From Flavobacterium sp. (GTDB taxonomy: Bacteria; Bacteroidota; Bacteroidia; Flavobacteriales; Flavobacteriaceae): a stretch of 64,000 bases of DNA. The notes below the pieces were generated by a model that ran no database searches, was not told the DNA's origin, and worked only from the letters and a program-made list of their open reading frames with translations. This document shows, in pieces, positions 17,867 to 26,848 of this stretch (positions are counted from its first letter, which is position 1; every line of letters begins with the position of its first letter). Both the position numbers and the translations under genes were made by a program. The stretch spans positions 1 through 64,000 of the forward strand of contig NZ_SEBS01000008.1 of NCBI RefSeq assembly GCF_004211145.1, written 5' to 3'.

Positions 17867-19495
17867 TTACGACTTGATCAATTTGCCGGTTTGCTTCGCG
17901 CCGTCAGAAACGATGCTGTAAAAATAAACGCCCGGATTGATGTTGCTGCAGTCGACGGAATTTCGTTGCCTATCGACATGTTTTGTCAGGACGGTTTTTC
18001 CCGACGCATCGAAAATCGTCATCGTGGCCGACGTCGCGGTTTCAGGAAAATTTATCGTAATGATATCCGCAACCGGGTTCGGATAAATCGTGAATTCTTT
18101 CTTCGCCGAACTCGGAGTCGACAACAACGCATTTTGCAAGGCCAGCGCGAAATCAGGAACTCCGTACCCTTTCAACGCAGTAGGATTCGCGAACAGATCC
18201 GCGGATTGTTTCACGAAATTCACGACTTGCTGGTTCGTCAGATTCGGAACCGCCGACCAAAACGTCGCGATCATTCCCGCCATGATCGGGCTTGAAAATG
18301 AAGTGCCGTTCGATGTCGCCACGTTGCCTTGCGTATTGGCGACCGTCGCGCCTTGGCCTTTCGCTACGACGTCGGGTTTGACGCGTCCGTCGGTTGTGGG
18401 ACCGATAGAACTGAATGTCGCATAAGCCTCGGTCGAAGTTACCGCGCCGATTGACAGGACATTGAAACCGTCAGCCGGGACGCTCACAAACGGATCGTCG
18501 CTCGAACCTTCATTTCCGGCCGAAACCACTACAACCATGCCGCGCGTGAACGCAATGTCGGCGCCGCGTGTAATGAATGCTTTCATGCCGTCGCGTTCCT
18601 CGTAAGAATAGTCGTAAGCCGGATTGTCGTAACTCGGGTAGCCCAACGATGAATTGATCACGTCGACTCCCAAACTGTCGGCTCGTTCTGCGGCTTCGAC
18701 CCAAAGCGATTCCTCGAGTGGGTTTTCATATTCGATCGCTTCAGTGATGAACAAATAATATTGGGCATCGGGCGCCGTTCCCACCAATTGGTTTTCAACG
18801 TATCCGCCCATCGTGGAAAGCACGAGCGTTCCGTGATTGTTGCGTGAATAAATGTTGTCGTCGCGATCCACGAAATTGTAGCCGCCGAGAATCAGGTTAT
18901 TATCGAGAAGACGTTGGAATGGCGCTGCCGTATTGACATTCGGAAAGCCGGCGTCAAGTACCGCGATGATCTTGCCTGAACCAGTAAAATCCTGTTGATG
19001 AAGCAAATGACCGTTGAGCATCTGGATTTGGTTGGCCGAACCTCCGTAGGCGAAATCCACCTGCGTGTCCAATACTTTTTGCGTGTGGTTCGCGGTCGGG
19101 ACATATTTTGGCGCGCCACTTTTGGCCGATCTTGAATCGAGGGAATCGTCGGCGAAATCAACCGATGATACGAACGTCAAATTCGCCAATGCGTTTATGG
19201 CGATCACCGACCCTCGGACATGGATCGCATTGAGCCATTTCGAAGTAGCCAAAACGGTGATTCCGGAAGCCGCTTCGACCTGGTCCACAAAGGGTTGATG
19301 GATCGGAACGTCGACTAGATCAACTGCGATATTCTGGGCCGCGCGCCTGTCCAATGCGCGTTGCGACAACATTTCCAATGGATTGTCGAAGTAGAACTGC
19401 GAGTTGGGTTTCGCATTGAAATAGACCCAAGCGTCCTGCTGGGCGAACGCGACCGACGAAAAGACGAAAGCGATTAAAACCAATAATTTTTTCAT
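17867..19495 (-). CDS. Secreted S8 subtilisin-like peptidase with T9SS type A sorting domain
   Basis: 542 residues. Signal peptide MKKLLVLIAFVFSSVAFAQ, then a region to about 150 that resembles an inhibitory propeptide. The catalytic triad is complete: Asp181 in IAVLDAGFP, His221 in NNHGTLVLSTMGG and Ser399 in NGTSFSSPIMAGM, with oxyanion Asn328 in VSAGNEGS. From about 470 the C-terminal domain starts with FTIYPNPVADIITINF and ends GVYFYSIVSDGAKQTGKLIKS, the T9SS type A signal removed after outer-membrane passage. An extracellular protease is the likely product. It is first in an operon with two unrelated genes and has a -7 element at 19526-19533. Confidence 0.9.
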   Translation of the reverse strand: MKKLLVLIAFVFSSVAFAQQDAWVYFNAKPNSQFYFDNPLEMLSQRALDRRAAQNIAVDLVDVPIHQPFVDQVEAASGITVLATSKWLNAIHVRGSVIAINALANLTFVSSVDFADDSLDSRSAKSGAPKYVPTANHTQKVLDTQVDFAYGGSANQIQMLNGHLLHQQDFTGSGKIIAVLDAGFPNVNTAAPFQRLLDNNLILGGYNFVDRDDNIYSRNNHGTLVLSTMGGYVENQLVGTAPDAQYYLFITEAIEYENPLEESLWVEAAERADSLGVDVINSSLGYPSYDNPAYDYSYEERDGMKAFITRGADIAFTRGMVVVVSAGNEGSSDDPFVSVPADGFNVLSIGAVTSTEAYATFSSIGPTTDGRVKPDVVAKGQGATVANTQGNVATSNGTSFSSPIMAGMIATFWSAVPNLTNQQVVNFVKQSADLFANPTALKGYGVPDFALALQNALLSTPSSAKKEFTIYPNPVADIITINFPETATSATMTIFDASGKTVLTKHVDRQRNSVDCSNINPGVYFYSIVSDGAKQTGKLIKS

Positions 19496-19525
19496 AGCGG
19501 TGCGCGAGTAGTTGTATCGTTACGC

Positions 19526-19533
19526 CAAATATA
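19526..19533 (-). promoter_or_regulatory. -7 promoter element of the subtilase operon
   Basis: TATATTTG on the minus strand, 31 bases before ATG 19495. No clear -33 element. Confidence 0.45.
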
Positions 19534-19905
19534 CGAAATGGATGTAATACGATTTTGAAAACGGGTTGGAGTTGATTTTTAATCGATAGCGCGCAGATGA
19601 ATGAAGCGGAAATTTTAGGAAAAAGTAAGTGCTTTATGTATTTGACGTATTTGGAAAATCTCGAAATTACCTTCAGGGAAGGGGCGGTGTTTATCCCTAC
19701 AAAAAAAATCGCCGCCTCGGCTACATGAAAAATGGAAACTTTGTTAACGTTCAAAATAGGAAAAAGCGACGATCCTAAATGCGACGCTTACCAGAAAATC
19801 GCAAAATACGCTCGTAATTATTCTTTAGTAAAAGTTAAATATAAACACTTAAAACATTGAATGACAATTATTTTAAAAATAAAAATAAAAAATATCGATC
19901 TAAAG
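19534..19905. other. Intergenic region without a recognised feature
   Basis: About 370 AT-rich bases between divergent transcription units (subtilase to the left, methionine genes to the right). No coding frame, repeat or terminator stands out. Confidence 0.5.
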
Positions 19906-19938
19906 TTTGGTTTTTAAATTTTTACACGCCTATCTTTG
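19906..19938 (+). promoter_or_regulatory. Canonical Bacteroidota promoter of the methionine genes
   Basis: TTTG at 19906-19909 and TATCTTTG at 19931-19938, separated by 21 bases, match the TTTG / TAnnTTTG consensus. Transcription would begin about 19944, just before the riboswitch. Confidence 0.7.
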
Positions 19939-19959
19939 CAGCTCGTTCTTAAGAAATCA

Positions 19960-20067
19960 TTCTTATCCAGAAAGACCGAGGGATTTGACCCTATGACGTC
20001 TTGGCAACCTGTCTCACGATAAGGTGCCACATTCAACCGAATCAGCGATGGTACGGACAGATAAGTA
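19960..20067 (+). promoter_or_regulatory. SAM-I (S-box) riboswitch
   Basis: P1 is CTTATC (19962-19967) paired with GATAAG (20060-20065). Between them are the S-box landmarks CCGAGGGATTTGACCCTATGA and TTGGCAACC, followed by AAGGTGCCACATTC, which forms the SAM-binding core. This RNA binds S-adenosylmethionine and lowers expression of methionine genes when SAM is plentiful. The terminator at 20098-20135 is the likely expression platform. The downstream gene is a sulfhydrylase/cystathionine synthase, which agrees. Confidence 0.92.
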
Positions 20068-20097
20068 AGAAAGCGTTTATATTTTTTACTCGATATA

Positions 20098-20136
20098 TAT
20101 GCTCTTCTGACTTGTCGGGAGAGCATTTTTTTTTGC
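20098..20136 (+). terminator. Riboswitch-controlled terminator
   Basis: ATGCTCTTC / GGGAGAGCAT hairpin followed by nine T, between the S-box and ATG 20210. It probably forms when SAM is bound; the competing antiterminator was not resolved. Confidence 0.7.
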
Positions 20137-20209
20137 CCTTCCCGATACCCTGTGTAAGAAGGTTTTTTAACCGAAAAAATATTTTTTCAAACTTAAAAAA
20201 CACTTTATC

Positions 20210-21433
20210 ATGCAAGAGCAAACAGCAATCCTCAATTACATTCCAGTTGACGAATTAACCGGATCGATCTCAGTTCCAATCTACCAGACATCGACTTTCG
20301 TACAGGAAGCGCCCGGCGTCCACAAAGGTTTCGATTACGCCCGAAGCAACAACCCGACGAGAAAAGCGCTTGAAGACATCGCCGCGAAACTCGAAAACGG
20401 AACCAACGGCTACGCGTTCGCCTCAGGTTTGGCCGCCATCGACGCCGTCGTGAAATTGTTGAAAGCCGGTGACGAGATCATTGCCGTCGACGACATCTAC
20501 GGAGGTGCGTTCCGACTGTTCACACACGTTTACGAAAAATTCGGGATTACCGTAAAATATACCGATTCGACCGATGCCGATAACGTTGCGGCCGCCGTAA
20601 CCGACAAGACCGCGCTCATCTGGATCGAATCGCCAACCAACCCAACCTTGAAAATCTCTGATATTCGGGCGATTGCGAGAACCGCTAAACAACACGGCAT
20701 TCTTCTTTGCGTCGACAACACGTTCGCCTCGCCCGTCTCTCAGAAACCGATCGATTTGGGCGCCGATATCGTCGTGCACTCGGCAACGAAATACATTTCA
20801 GGCCACAGCGATCTGATCGCCGGATTGGTCATTACGGCGACCCAGGAATTGGGCGACAAAATTAAATTCGTACAAAATGCGTCGGGAGCGATCTTGGCTC
20901 CCTTCGATTGCTTCTTGGTTATCCGCGGCATCGAGACGTTGACGTTGCGAATCAAACAACACTCTGACAACGCCCAGAAAATCGCGGAATTTCTCGAAAG
21001 CGAAAACCTGATCAAAAACGTATACTATCCCGGTTTGCCGACGCACAAGAACCACGACATCGCGAAATCACAGCAGAAATATTTCGGAGGCGTTGTCGCG
21101 TTCGACCTAAACATCGACGACAAAGAACTCGCCATAAAAATCGTGACGGGGACGAAACTGTTCAAACTCGCCGAATCACTCGGAGGCGTGAAGTCGCTGT
21201 TGTGTTTGCCGTGCGAAATGACTCACAAGTCAATCCCGGCTGAAAAGCGTTACCAAAGCGGCGTGACCGACAGCTTGATCCGACTTTCAGTTGGTCTCGA
21301 AGATGCCGATGATTTGATTGCCGATTTGAAACAAGCATTTACTGCCGCAGTCGAAGCCCAAAACGAAGTCGAGATCAACGCATTCGAACCGGCTTGGAAA
21401 ACGGATGTGGAATTGACTTCAGAGGTCGTCTAA
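20210..21433 (+). CDS. PLP-dependent O-acyl-homoserine sulfhydrylase / cystathionine gamma-synthase family enzyme
   Basis: 407 residues of the Cys/Met metabolism PLP family. Landmarks are SVPIYQTSTFVQ, RSNNPTRKALE, YAFASGLAAIDAV, WIESPTNPTLKI, CVDNTFASP and HSATKYISGHSDLIAG, in which Lys194 binds PLP. RLSVGLEDADDLIADL closes the family signature. The enzyme would exchange the acyl group of an activated homoserine for cysteine or sulfide, making cystathionine or homocysteine; homologues can also be cystathionine gamma-lyases. SAM-riboswitch control and the homoserine dehydrogenase next door favour the biosynthetic role, but metB, metC and metZ types are not separable by eye. Confidence 0.88.
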   Translation: MQEQTAILNYIPVDELTGSISVPIYQTSTFVQEAPGVHKGFDYARSNNPTRKALEDIAAKLENGTNGYAFASGLAAIDAVVKLLKAGDEIIAVDDIYGGAFRLFTHVYEKFGITVKYTDSTDADNVAAAVTDKTALIWIESPTNPTLKISDIRAIARTAKQHGILLCVDNTFASPVSQKPIDLGADIVVHSATKYISGHSDLIAGLVITATQELGDKIKFVQNASGAILAPFDCFLVIRGIETLTLRIKQHSDNAQKIAEFLESENLIKNVYYPGLPTHKNHDIAKSQQKYFGGVVAFDLNIDDKELAIKIVTGTKLFKLAESLGGVKSLLCLPCEMTHKSIPAEKRYQSGVTDSLIRLSVGLEDADDLIADLKQAFTAAVEAQNEVEINAFEPAWKTDVELTSEVV

Positions 21434-21538
21434 GGAAGCCATTATCTTAATTTCCTCAACTTTGACTGTTTAATTTTTTTTACAATTAAGATAGTTTAGA
21501 TAGTTAAGATTGAGCCGAAAACTTCCCTTTTCACCAAA

Positions 21539-21687
21539 ATCCTAGCCCGGATACAAGCGGAAAGCCCGCAAGTTGGAAAACCCAAATTTTTAGCGCTTGG
21601 CGCAGCGACCGAAGGAAGCTCGCGCCAAGCTCATAAAAATAAGGTTTCCCAACGCGGACTTGCAGCGGTAGCCGGAACAGCTCCCAA
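21539..21687. repeat. Structured interspersed intergenic element, diverged copy
   Basis: Read 5'-3' it starts CCTAGCCCGGATACAAGCGG and AAAGCCCGCAAGTTGG, passes through a large hairpin (AGCTTGGCGC / GCGCCAAGCT region) and ends with CGGACTTGCAGCGGTAGCC and GGAACAGCTCCC. It shares the AAGCGGAAAGCCCG block and overall hairpin plan with the copies at 4684, 39283 and 60537, but has different ends, so it may be a second subfamily. Short 7-bp CTCAAAA/CTCATAT repeats follow at 21690-21720. Confidence 0.65.
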
Positions 21688-21722
21688 AACTCAAAACTCA
21701 TATCTCAAAACTCAATACTAAA

Positions 21723-22919
21723 GTGTCACGAAAAACCCTAAACATCGGCCTCTTCGGTTTCGGCTGCGTCGGCTTCGGATTATACGAAGTACTTCAAAAA
21801 ACGCCCGGACTCAAAGCCAACATCAAAAATATCTGCGTTAAGAACCCAAATAAAACGCGCGAAATCGGTTCCGAAAACTTCACGTTCAATCCCGACGATT
21901 TACTCAACGATCCTGAAATAAATGTCATCGTCGAACTCATAGACGACGCCGACGCCGCGTTCGAAATTACGAAGCGCGCGCTCAAATCAGGAAAATCGGT
22001 CGTGTCGGCAAACAAGAAAATGATCGCCGAACACTTCGAGGAACTGCTGCAACTGCAACGCGAAAACAACGTACCGCTTTTGTACGAAGCCGCGTGCTGC
22101 GCGAGTATGCCGATTATCCGCAACCTCGAAGAATATTATGACAACGATTTGCTCGAGTCCATTCAAGGTATCGTGAATGGTTCGACGAATTACATTTTGA
22201 CGAAGACGTCGCGCGATAAGTTGTCGTACGAAGATGCTTTGAAAGAAGCCCAGGAAAAAGGTTTCGCCGAAAGCAACCCGATTTTGGACACGGGCGGTTT
22301 CGACGCCAAATACAAATTGTTGATCCTGCTCGCCCACTCGTTCGGGCACATTGCGAAACCCGATGATATACTGAACATTGGAATCGACGGTTTGGGCGGG
22401 CTCGAATTGAAATACGCGGCCGAAAAAGGCTGGAAAATCAAGCTCGTCGCTCAAGCGTTCAAACACTCGGACGGAAATGTCGGTGCGTTCGTAATCCCGA
22501 AATTCGTGTCGCCTGAAGATCGATTGTTCAACGTCGACGATGTCTTTAATGGCGTCGTGACCAAAACGAGTTTCGCCGACGAACAGTTTTTCGTAGGTCG
22601 CGGAGCCGGTGCGCATCCGACGGCGAGCGCCGTATTATCGGACATTTCAGCCCTAACCTACGACTATAAATACGAATACAAGAAAATCAGCCGTGGCGAA
22701 AACGTAGCCTTGACCGACGTTCTTGATCTCAATGTTTTCCTGCGACATGAAAAACACGACGCCGAAACGCTCAAACCGTATTTCAAAAAAGTGTCGGAAT
22801 CCTATCTCAACGGGGAAGCCGGTTATATCACGGGCACGATCTCGTTCGAGAATTTAAAGAAAGTCCAGAAAGATGAAACGTTGAAAAAATCGTTTGTGCT
22901 TCTCGATGTTGTTGGATAG
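21723..22919 (+). CDS. hom: Homoserine dehydrogenase
   Basis: 398 residues. The start is GTG 21723 (MSRKTLNIGLFGFG); no ATG lies in frame nearby, and the Rossmann motif GLFGFGCVGFGLYEVL begins only eight residues later. The substrate domain carries GSTNYILT and AEKGFAESNPILDTGGFDAKYKL, and the catalytic-lysine region is NPILD...YKLLILLAH. It reduces aspartate semialdehyde to homoserine, feeding methionine and threonine. No ACT domain can be recognised at the C-terminus. It is probably under the riboswitch together with 20210-21433, although the 289-base gap holds a repeat element and could contain another promoter. Confidence 0.92.
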   Translation: MSRKTLNIGLFGFGCVGFGLYEVLQKTPGLKANIKNICVKNPNKTREIGSENFTFNPDDLLNDPEINVIVELIDDADAAFEITKRALKSGKSVVSANKKMIAEHFEELLQLQRENNVPLLYEAACCASMPIIRNLEEYYDNDLLESIQGIVNGSTNYILTKTSRDKLSYEDALKEAQEKGFAESNPILDTGGFDAKYKLLILLAHSFGHIAKPDDILNIGIDGLGGLELKYAAEKGWKIKLVAQAFKHSDGNVGAFVIPKFVSPEDRLFNVDDVFNGVVTKTSFADEQFFVGRGAGAHPTASAVLSDISALTYDYKYEYKKISRGENVALTDVLDLNVFLRHEKHDAETLKPYFKKVSESYLNGEAGYITGTISFENLKKVQKDETLKKSFVLLDVVG

Positions 22920-23035
22920 TCTTGAGATATGAGTCTTGAGACGCACAAACTCAATACTCATATCTCATAACTCATAACTCATAACTCAAAACTAAAAAAT
23001 TTGTTTTTTGTTTGGTTAACTCTCTTAGAGTGAAG
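22920..23035. repeat. 7-bp ACTCATA tandem repeat with a hairpin
   Basis: TGAGATATGAGT just after the hom stop is complementary to ACTCATATCTCA some 30 bases on, followed by a run of ACTCATA units. The same words occur near 21690 and 60667. Confidence 0.6.
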
Positions 23036-23070
23036 AAACCCCGTCAATTATCTGGCGGGGTTTTCTTTTT
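23036..23070 (+). terminator. Rho-independent terminator after hom
   Basis: AAACCCCG ... CGGGGTTTT stem with an AT-rich loop and a T run. Confidence 0.75.
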
Positions 23071-23201
23071 ATCATATTTCGTATGTGTTTTGTACTACTT
23101 TCCGATTGTGAATACCATGAATTTCTCAAAATCCTAAAAATTGATTGCGTAAGATATTTCTGTCTTAAAATTAATTTAACTTACCACCTAAAACCTAACA
23201 A

Positions 23202-24581
23202 ATGAAAACATACTACGCTGCTTTTCTTTTAGTTATCACAAACCTAAGCGCAAACAGTCAATGTTGGGACGAAATATATCCCGCCGACATGCATATTTTG
23301 GCGAAAGCAGCCAACGGGAAAATATACGGCTGGGGATCGAACACTGACGGACAATTGACCAATGCGCCGTTCGCAGTAAACCTGCCCTATCTTTTACTGG
23401 AAGGCAACTGGGTCGATATTTCCCTGGGCGAGCATCAAACCTATGCATTAAAGTCCGATGGAACAATTTGGGCGACAGGCCGCAATGACGTCGGGCAAAT
23501 GGGCGACGGCACGGCAAATTTCAGGAATGCGTTTGCTCCAGTAAATCTAGACAACAATTGGACAAAAGTCATTGCCGGAGGGAATCACGTTGTCGCCTTA
23601 AAAACCGACGGAACACTTTGGGGCTGGGGTTACAATGATTTTGGCCAACTGGGCAATGGCGTGAACGGCGTCTCTACAGGCGTTTTCGAACACGAATCTA
23701 ATCCGATACCAATTACAAACGACACCGATTGGGCGTTTATAACCTGCGGAAGTACTCATACTTTAGCCATAAAAGAAAATGGCACGCTTTGGGTTTGGGG
23801 ATCGAGCAACGGCACATTGGGCCAAGCCTATACAAATCCGACGACAATACCGACACAACTAGGTACTGATACCGACTGGCAATCCTGCGAAGGCGGTTTC
23901 GGCTATTCCTTGGCAATCAAGAACAACGGAACATTATGGGCTTGGGGCACCAACGCAAGCGGCAATCTTGGAGACGGAACAACCGACACGCGTCCATCTC
24001 CGGTACAAATCGGAACCGATACCAACTGGCAAATCGCAAGCACCACACTTCGGCACACGCTCGCTTTAAAAACCGACGGAACACTTTGGGGTTGGGGTCA
24101 AAATAATTACGGACAGGTCGGCGACGGTTTGGGCAGCAGCGTATTGGCGCCTGTTCAACTCAGCACCGACACCGATTGGAAAGCGATTCAATCCGGGACT
24201 CAGGTTTCATACGCGCTCAAAGAAGACGGCACGTTATACGCCTGGGGAAGCAACGCAACTTACGGCGGCTTGGGCAACGGGACTTGGGCAAATTCGGCGA
24301 TTCCCGGCCCGACGAGTTGCGCAACGGTTTTAGATATCGATGAAATCGAAGCAGTTTCAAAGTTTACGATCTACCCGAATCCGACCGATAACGAAATAAA
24401 TATCGTCGGTGCAAATACCGATGTGAAAAGTGTTTCAATAACCGATACGACCGGAAAAACGGTACTGAATGCGAGCGGTGATCTGGAAAAAATCGACGTC
24501 AGCTTTCTCGCACAAGGCATGTATTTTGTTGAGATTTCATCGTGCGAACGAAAGCAGGTGATGAAATTCTTGAAGAAATAA
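23202..24581 (+). CDS. Secreted RCC1-repeat beta-propeller with T9SS type A sorting domain
   Basis: 459 residues. The signal peptide ends LSANSQ. Seven RCC1-type blades follow, each with a pattern such as TYALKSDGTIWATGRNDVGQ, VALKTDGTLWGWGYNDFGQL or SLAIKNNGTLWAWGTNASG, so a complete seven-bladed propeller is expected at 25-375. From about 385, KFTIYPNPTDNEINIVG to the final KQVMKFLKK is the type A C-terminal sorting domain. The ligand is unknown; bacterial RCC1 proteins are usually binding scaffolds. It is monocistronic between two terminators. Confidence 0.88.
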   Translation: MKTYYAAFLLVITNLSANSQCWDEIYPADMHILAKAANGKIYGWGSNTDGQLTNAPFAVNLPYLLLEGNWVDISLGEHQTYALKSDGTIWATGRNDVGQMGDGTANFRNAFAPVNLDNNWTKVIAGGNHVVALKTDGTLWGWGYNDFGQLGNGVNGVSTGVFEHESNPIPITNDTDWAFITCGSTHTLAIKENGTLWVWGSSNGTLGQAYTNPTTIPTQLGTDTDWQSCEGGFGYSLAIKNNGTLWAWGTNASGNLGDGTTDTRPSPVQIGTDTNWQIASTTLRHTLALKTDGTLWGWGQNNYGQVGDGLGSSVLAPVQLSTDTDWKAIQSGTQVSYALKEDGTLYAWGSNATYGGLGNGTWANSAIPGPTSCATVLDIDEIEAVSKFTIYPNPTDNEINIVGANTDVKSVSITDTTGKTVLNASGDLEKIDVSFLAQGMYFVEISSCERKQVMKFLKK

Positions 24582-24627
24582 CGTCGGCTCATTTACGATA
24601 ACCGATTCAACAATTCAACCTACAAAA

Positions 24628-24664
24628 ACGAAAAACCCGCTGAACATATTCGGCGGGTTTTTCT
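24628..24664. terminator. Bidirectional terminator
   Basis: AAAAACCCGC / GCGGGTTTTT stem between the convergent RCC1 and lipoprotein genes. Confidence 0.8.
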
Positions 24665-25094
24665 ATTTATAGATTTTGAATTGTCCTGAAATTTGCTTGC
24701 TGTCGCCCTGCTGGTTAACGAATTCACCTGAAAATGTTCCTTTGATGAAATCATCCGTTTCCAGTTCGACGTCAGATTGATAAGCGTCCAATGGGCGGTA
24801 AACATCTTGGTGACTGTCGTAAGCCGTATTTATGGGATAATACTCAAGGCTTTGAAGTTGCGCACTTCCCGGACTGTGCGTGAAATAGATGCTATGTCCT
24901 GACCACAATCCGCCATACGTAATGCCGAAGTTATTGTAAAAGTCGAACCCCGCAATTCCAGAGTTAACGGAACTTGCTTTTTTTATTATAGCCGAAACGC
25001 CATCGACTTCTATTTCTATTTTTCCCGAACGCTCGTCATCAGCCGTACAGCCAAACAAAACCAACGCGCAAAAAACGACAAAAATCCGCTTCAT
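24663..25094 (-). CDS. Small lipoprotein of unknown function
   Basis: 143 residues. The leader MKRIFVVFCALVLFGC ends in a lipobox (LFGC), so Cys16 would be lipidated. The body is beta-rich and ends in the pattern FIKGTFSGEFVNQQ then QISGQFKIYK, often seen in small Bacteroidota lipoproteins with DUF6252-like folds. It starts at the base after the neighbour's stop codon and is a distant paralogue of it (shared KGTF(S/A)G block). Confidence 0.65.
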   Translation of the reverse strand: MKRIFVVFCALVLFGCTADDERSGKIEIEVDGVSAIIKKASSVNSGIAGFDFYNNFGITYGGLWSGHSIYFTHSPGSAQLQSLEYYPINTAYDSHQDVYRPLDAYQSDVELETDDFIKGTFSGEFVNQQGDSKQISGQFKIYK

Positions 25095-25520
25095 TTAATT
25101 CGACTCCCTGATGATATCAAACGTGAACTCCACGTATTTCTCGACATCACCATCAGTCATGTTACCCGCAAACGTTCCTTTTAATCGATTCTCCGTGTTG
25201 ACCGTAATCTCTGAAAAAGATGCGCCCGACAAATAAAACAACGTGCCGTCAGCCACACTCGGAATAAATTCGACATGCTCGACCACGTTGTCGCCCGTCG
25301 TGTCTTGACGTACGTCGAACGTGAGCTGTTCGTCGGTTTTGTCGGCGTAGACCAGAACGGCGTTTTCCCCGTCGGCGTTGACATCATCGGTCGCTTCGGC
25401 GAAGAACGGACGTTGTACGCCATCGGCCGTCAAATAAAATTTCGTGGTCGCTTTCTCGTCTGATCCGGAACATCCGAATGCAAACAAGGCGACGAATAAC
25501 AATGCGTAAATATTTCTCAT
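25095..25520 (-). CDS. Small lipoprotein of unknown function, paralogue
   Basis: 141 residues. The leader MRNIYALLFVALFAFGC is a lipoprotein signal (FGC). A beta-rich body carries FYLTADGVQRPFFAE and FSEITVNTENRLKGTFAG. The KGTFAG region and ending EFTFDI match the next gene, so the two probably arose by duplication and share one transcript. No functional motif was recognised. Confidence 0.65.
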   Translation of the reverse strand: MRNIYALLFVALFAFGCSGSDEKATTKFYLTADGVQRPFFAEATDDVNADGENAVLVYADKTDEQLTFDVRQDTTGDNVVEHVEFIPSVADGTLFYLSGASFSEITVNTENRLKGTFAGNMTDGDVEKYVEFTFDIIRESN

Positions 25521-25534
25521 GTTCGTAGGGTTAC

Positions 25535-26725
25535 TTATGAAATTACTCCCGATCCGACTAGTTCCTCGCCTATATACCAGGCGGCGAATTGCCCTTCGGT
25601 TATGGCCGACTGCGCATCTTCAAACGAAATGTACATGCCGTTCTCGAATTGATGCAAGGTCGCTTTCTGCAACGGTTGGCGGTATCGGATGCGAACCATG
25701 ACGTCGAGGGTTTCGTTGTCGTGAATCCTCAAATCTTCGCGCACCCAATGTATCTCTTCTTTTTGGATAAACAAGGCCTTGCGGAACAATCCCGGATGCG
25801 ACTGCCCCATCCCAGTGTAAATCGCATTCGATTCGACGTCGGTTGCGATGATGAACAGCGGTTCTTTGGTTCCGCCGACGTTCAGGCCTTTGCGTTGGCC
25901 GATCGTATAATAATGTGCACCTTGATGTTTCCCGACGACTTTTCCCATTTCAGGTTTGTACGGAATGTTGTGGGCCGCGAATTCGAGTTCGTCTTTGGGC
26001 GATTCGAACGCAGGAATTTCAGGAGTATAGATGTGCGCCGACTCGTCGACCTGATAAATCAAACCGTCTTTTGGCTGTAATTTTTGTTGCAGGAATTCGG
26101 GCAGACGCACTTTTCCGATGAAACACAAACCTTGTGAATCTTTCTTCTCGGCCGTTACCAATTCCATTTCGGAAGCTATTTTTCGAACTTCGGATTTTTG
26201 CAATTCCCCGATCGGGAACAACGCTTTGCTTAATTGTTCCTGGGTCAACTGGCACAAAAAGTACGATTGGTCCTTGTTCGCGTCGGCGCCTGAAAGCAAA
26301 CTGTACACGGTTTTCCCGTCGATCGTTTGTTCCGACTTTCGGCAGTAATGGCCTGTCGCGACGAAATCGGCTCCGAGAGAGAGCGCGATTTTCATGAACA
26401 CGTCGAATTTTATTTCGCGGTTGCACAACACGTCGGGGTTCGGCGTGCGTCCTTTTTCATATTCGGCGAACATGTAATCGACGATGCGTTCCTTATATTG
26501 TTCCGATAAATCGACGGTTTGGAATGGTATCCCGAGTTTTTCGGCCACCAAAAGCGCGTCGTTGCTGTCTTCAAGCCACGGACATTCGTTCGAGATCGTG
26601 ACGCCCTCGTCGTGCCAGTTCTTCATGAACAACCCGATGACCTCATACCCTTGTTGTTGCAGCAAATACGCGGCGACACTTGAATCCACTCCGCCGGATA
26701 GTCCGACTACTACTCTTTTCTTCAT
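25535..26725 (-). CDS. mnmA: tRNA-specific 2-thiouridylase MnmA
   Basis: 396 residues. The PP-loop ATPase motif [15 protein letters not shown] lies at 8-22. The two catalytic cysteines are visible in [17 protein letters not shown] and SQGLCFIGK, the pair that carries the persulfide used to make 2-thiouridine at position 34 of Lys, Glu and Gln tRNAs. The central and C-terminal beta-barrel carries [15 protein letters not shown]. An insertion of about 25 residues after the PP-loop ([20 protein letters not shown]) fits Bacteroidota homologues. It is followed upstream by TTAATAA repeats. Confidence 0.93.
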   Translation of the reverse strand: MKKRVVVGLSGGVDSSVAAYLLQQQGYEVIGLFMKNWHDEGVTISNECPWLEDSNDALLVAEKLGIPFQTVDLSEQYKERIVDYMFAEYEKGRTPNPDVLCNREIKFDVFMKIALSLGADFVATGHYCRKSEQTIDGKTVYSLLSGADANKDQSYFLCQLTQEQLSKALFPIGELQKSEVRKIASEMELVTAEKKDSQGLCFIGKVRLPEFLQQKLQPKDGLIYQVDESAHIYTPEIPAFESPKDELEFAAHNIPYKPEMGKVVGKHQGAHYYTIGQRKGLNVGGTKEPLFIIATDVESNAIYTGMGQSHPGLFRKALFIQKEEIHWVREDLRIHDNETLDVMVRIRYRQPLQKATLHQFENGMYISFEDAQSAITEGQFAAWYIGEELVGSGVIS

Positions 26726-26729
26726 TTGA

Positions 26730-26835
26730 ATTAATAATTAATAATTAATAATTGACAATGATTCGAACCGGAGAAAATCTCGCTCGATCACAGTAAATCA
26801 CTAATTATCAACTGTTCATTATTCATTACTAATAA
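26730..26835. repeat. 7-bp TTAATAA-type repeats between mnmA and the MORN gene
   Basis: TTAATAA units at 26730-26752, then TTGACAATG, with a roughly complementary arm CTAATTATCAACTG ... TTCATTATTCATTACTAATAA at 26800-26835. Confidence 0.6.
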
Positions 26836-26848
26836 AAACGCAAAATTA

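Noticed and set aside
19914..20126. Open frames on both strands across the SAM riboswitch
   Set aside because: They overlap the S-box core and terminator, whose bases are constrained by RNA structure, and show no protein-family pattern.
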